Below are positions 63,936 through 64,000 of a stretch of DNA of 64,000 bases, piece after piece. Both the position numbers and the translations under genes were made by a program. How positions within the stretch are numbered: the first letter of the stretch is position 1; each line of letters starts with the position of its first letter. The notes under the pieces are model-generated. The model did not search any database and had not been told where the DNA came from. It worked only from the letters and a program-made list of their open reading frames with translations. This stretch comes from Collinsella provencensis (GTDB lineage: Bacteria > Actinomycetota > Coriobacteriia > Coriobacteriales > Coriobacteriaceae): the NCBI RefSeq assembly GCF_900199705.1, contig NZ_LT904908.1:317694-381693 (forward strand). Direction: 5' to 3'.

Positions 63936-64000
63936 TGGGTGATACGACCGCGCGTCCTTATGGAGTTCTGGGCCGAGTCCTCGGTCACAGCTATACGCCT
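63935..64000 (+). CDS. aroE: Shikimate dehydrogenase, 5' part
   Basis: Only the first 22 codons are in the window. The text GDTTARPYGVLGRVLGHSYTP matches the start of shikimate dehydrogenases, with the substrate-binding GHSYTP. The ATG shares one base with the pheA TAA, and GGAGG lies nine bases upstream inside pheA. Gene order supports the call. Confidence 0.75.
   Translation, partial: MGDTTARPYGVLGRVLGHSYTP

Overview
The window is a gene-dense chromosomal segment, most likely from a Gram-positive member of the Coriobacteriia (Actinomycetota); a Collinsella-like genus is my best guess. This rests on gene content and on synteny, not on a search. The operon order is strongly Firmicute-like, yet L27 lacks the Firmicute N-terminal extension. 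The window also has RNase Y plus RNase J, SpoVS, RecX, a LysM protein beside lexA, and Gram-positive-type SOS boxes. No mobile element, CRISPR array or rRNA was seen. No gap without a gene exceeds 300 bases.

Layout: 1-801 is the 3' part of a diacylglycerol-type glycosyltransferase with its own terminator. 962-3191 holds a purine permease, dut and nrdR. 3295-4540 is a divergent SOS pair: a LysM membrane protein (YneA-like) and lexA, sharing three LexA boxes. 4544-5299 is a DUF1624-type membrane protein. From 5304 to 23261 a long minus-strand block repeats an order known from Bacillus: rnj, ftsK, rodZ, yajQ, rimO, pgsA, cinA, recA, recX, rny, a GHKL ATPase, spoVS, miaB, miaA, hflX. 23551-30406 holds ppdK, its regulatory kinase/phosphatase and glyQS. 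30515-33103 is the rpsP-khpA-rimM-trmD-lepB operon, with divergent dinB at 33301. 34768-37961 is obg-nadD-yqeK-rsfS. 38123-38793 is rplU-rpmA. 38892-41602 holds two radical-SAM-linked genes. 41617-48483 is the rod-shape cluster mreBCD, PBP2 and rodA plus a DUF697-like gene. 48601-54465 holds a TPR membrane protein, a cyclophilin, a zinc-ribbon membrane protein and a P-type ATPase. A tRNA-Arg(CCG) lies at 54529-54605. 54672-56595 is a divergent pair of a LuxR-type regulator and a metallo-beta-lactamase-fold lipoprotein. 56866 to the end is an aromatic amino-acid operon: DAHP synthase, tyrA, aroB, aroA, aroC, pheA and the start of aroE.

How the parts work together: recA, recX, lexA, the YneA-like protein and dinB form a DNA-damage module. 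RNases Y and J with the translation genes (S16, L21, L27, RimM, TrmD, Obg, RsfS, MiaA, MiaB, RimO, glyQS) form an RNA and ribosome module. MreBCD, RodA, PBP2 and RodZ build the lateral wall. The aro block runs from phosphoenolpyruvate and erythrose-4-phosphate to chorismate and on to prephenate, phenylpyruvate and 4-hydroxyphenylpyruvate. The least explained parts are the GHKL ATPase in the ymdB position, the DUF697-like gene, the basic tail of the P-type ATPase, the LuxR/MBL pair, and the leaders upstream of aroF and pheA.
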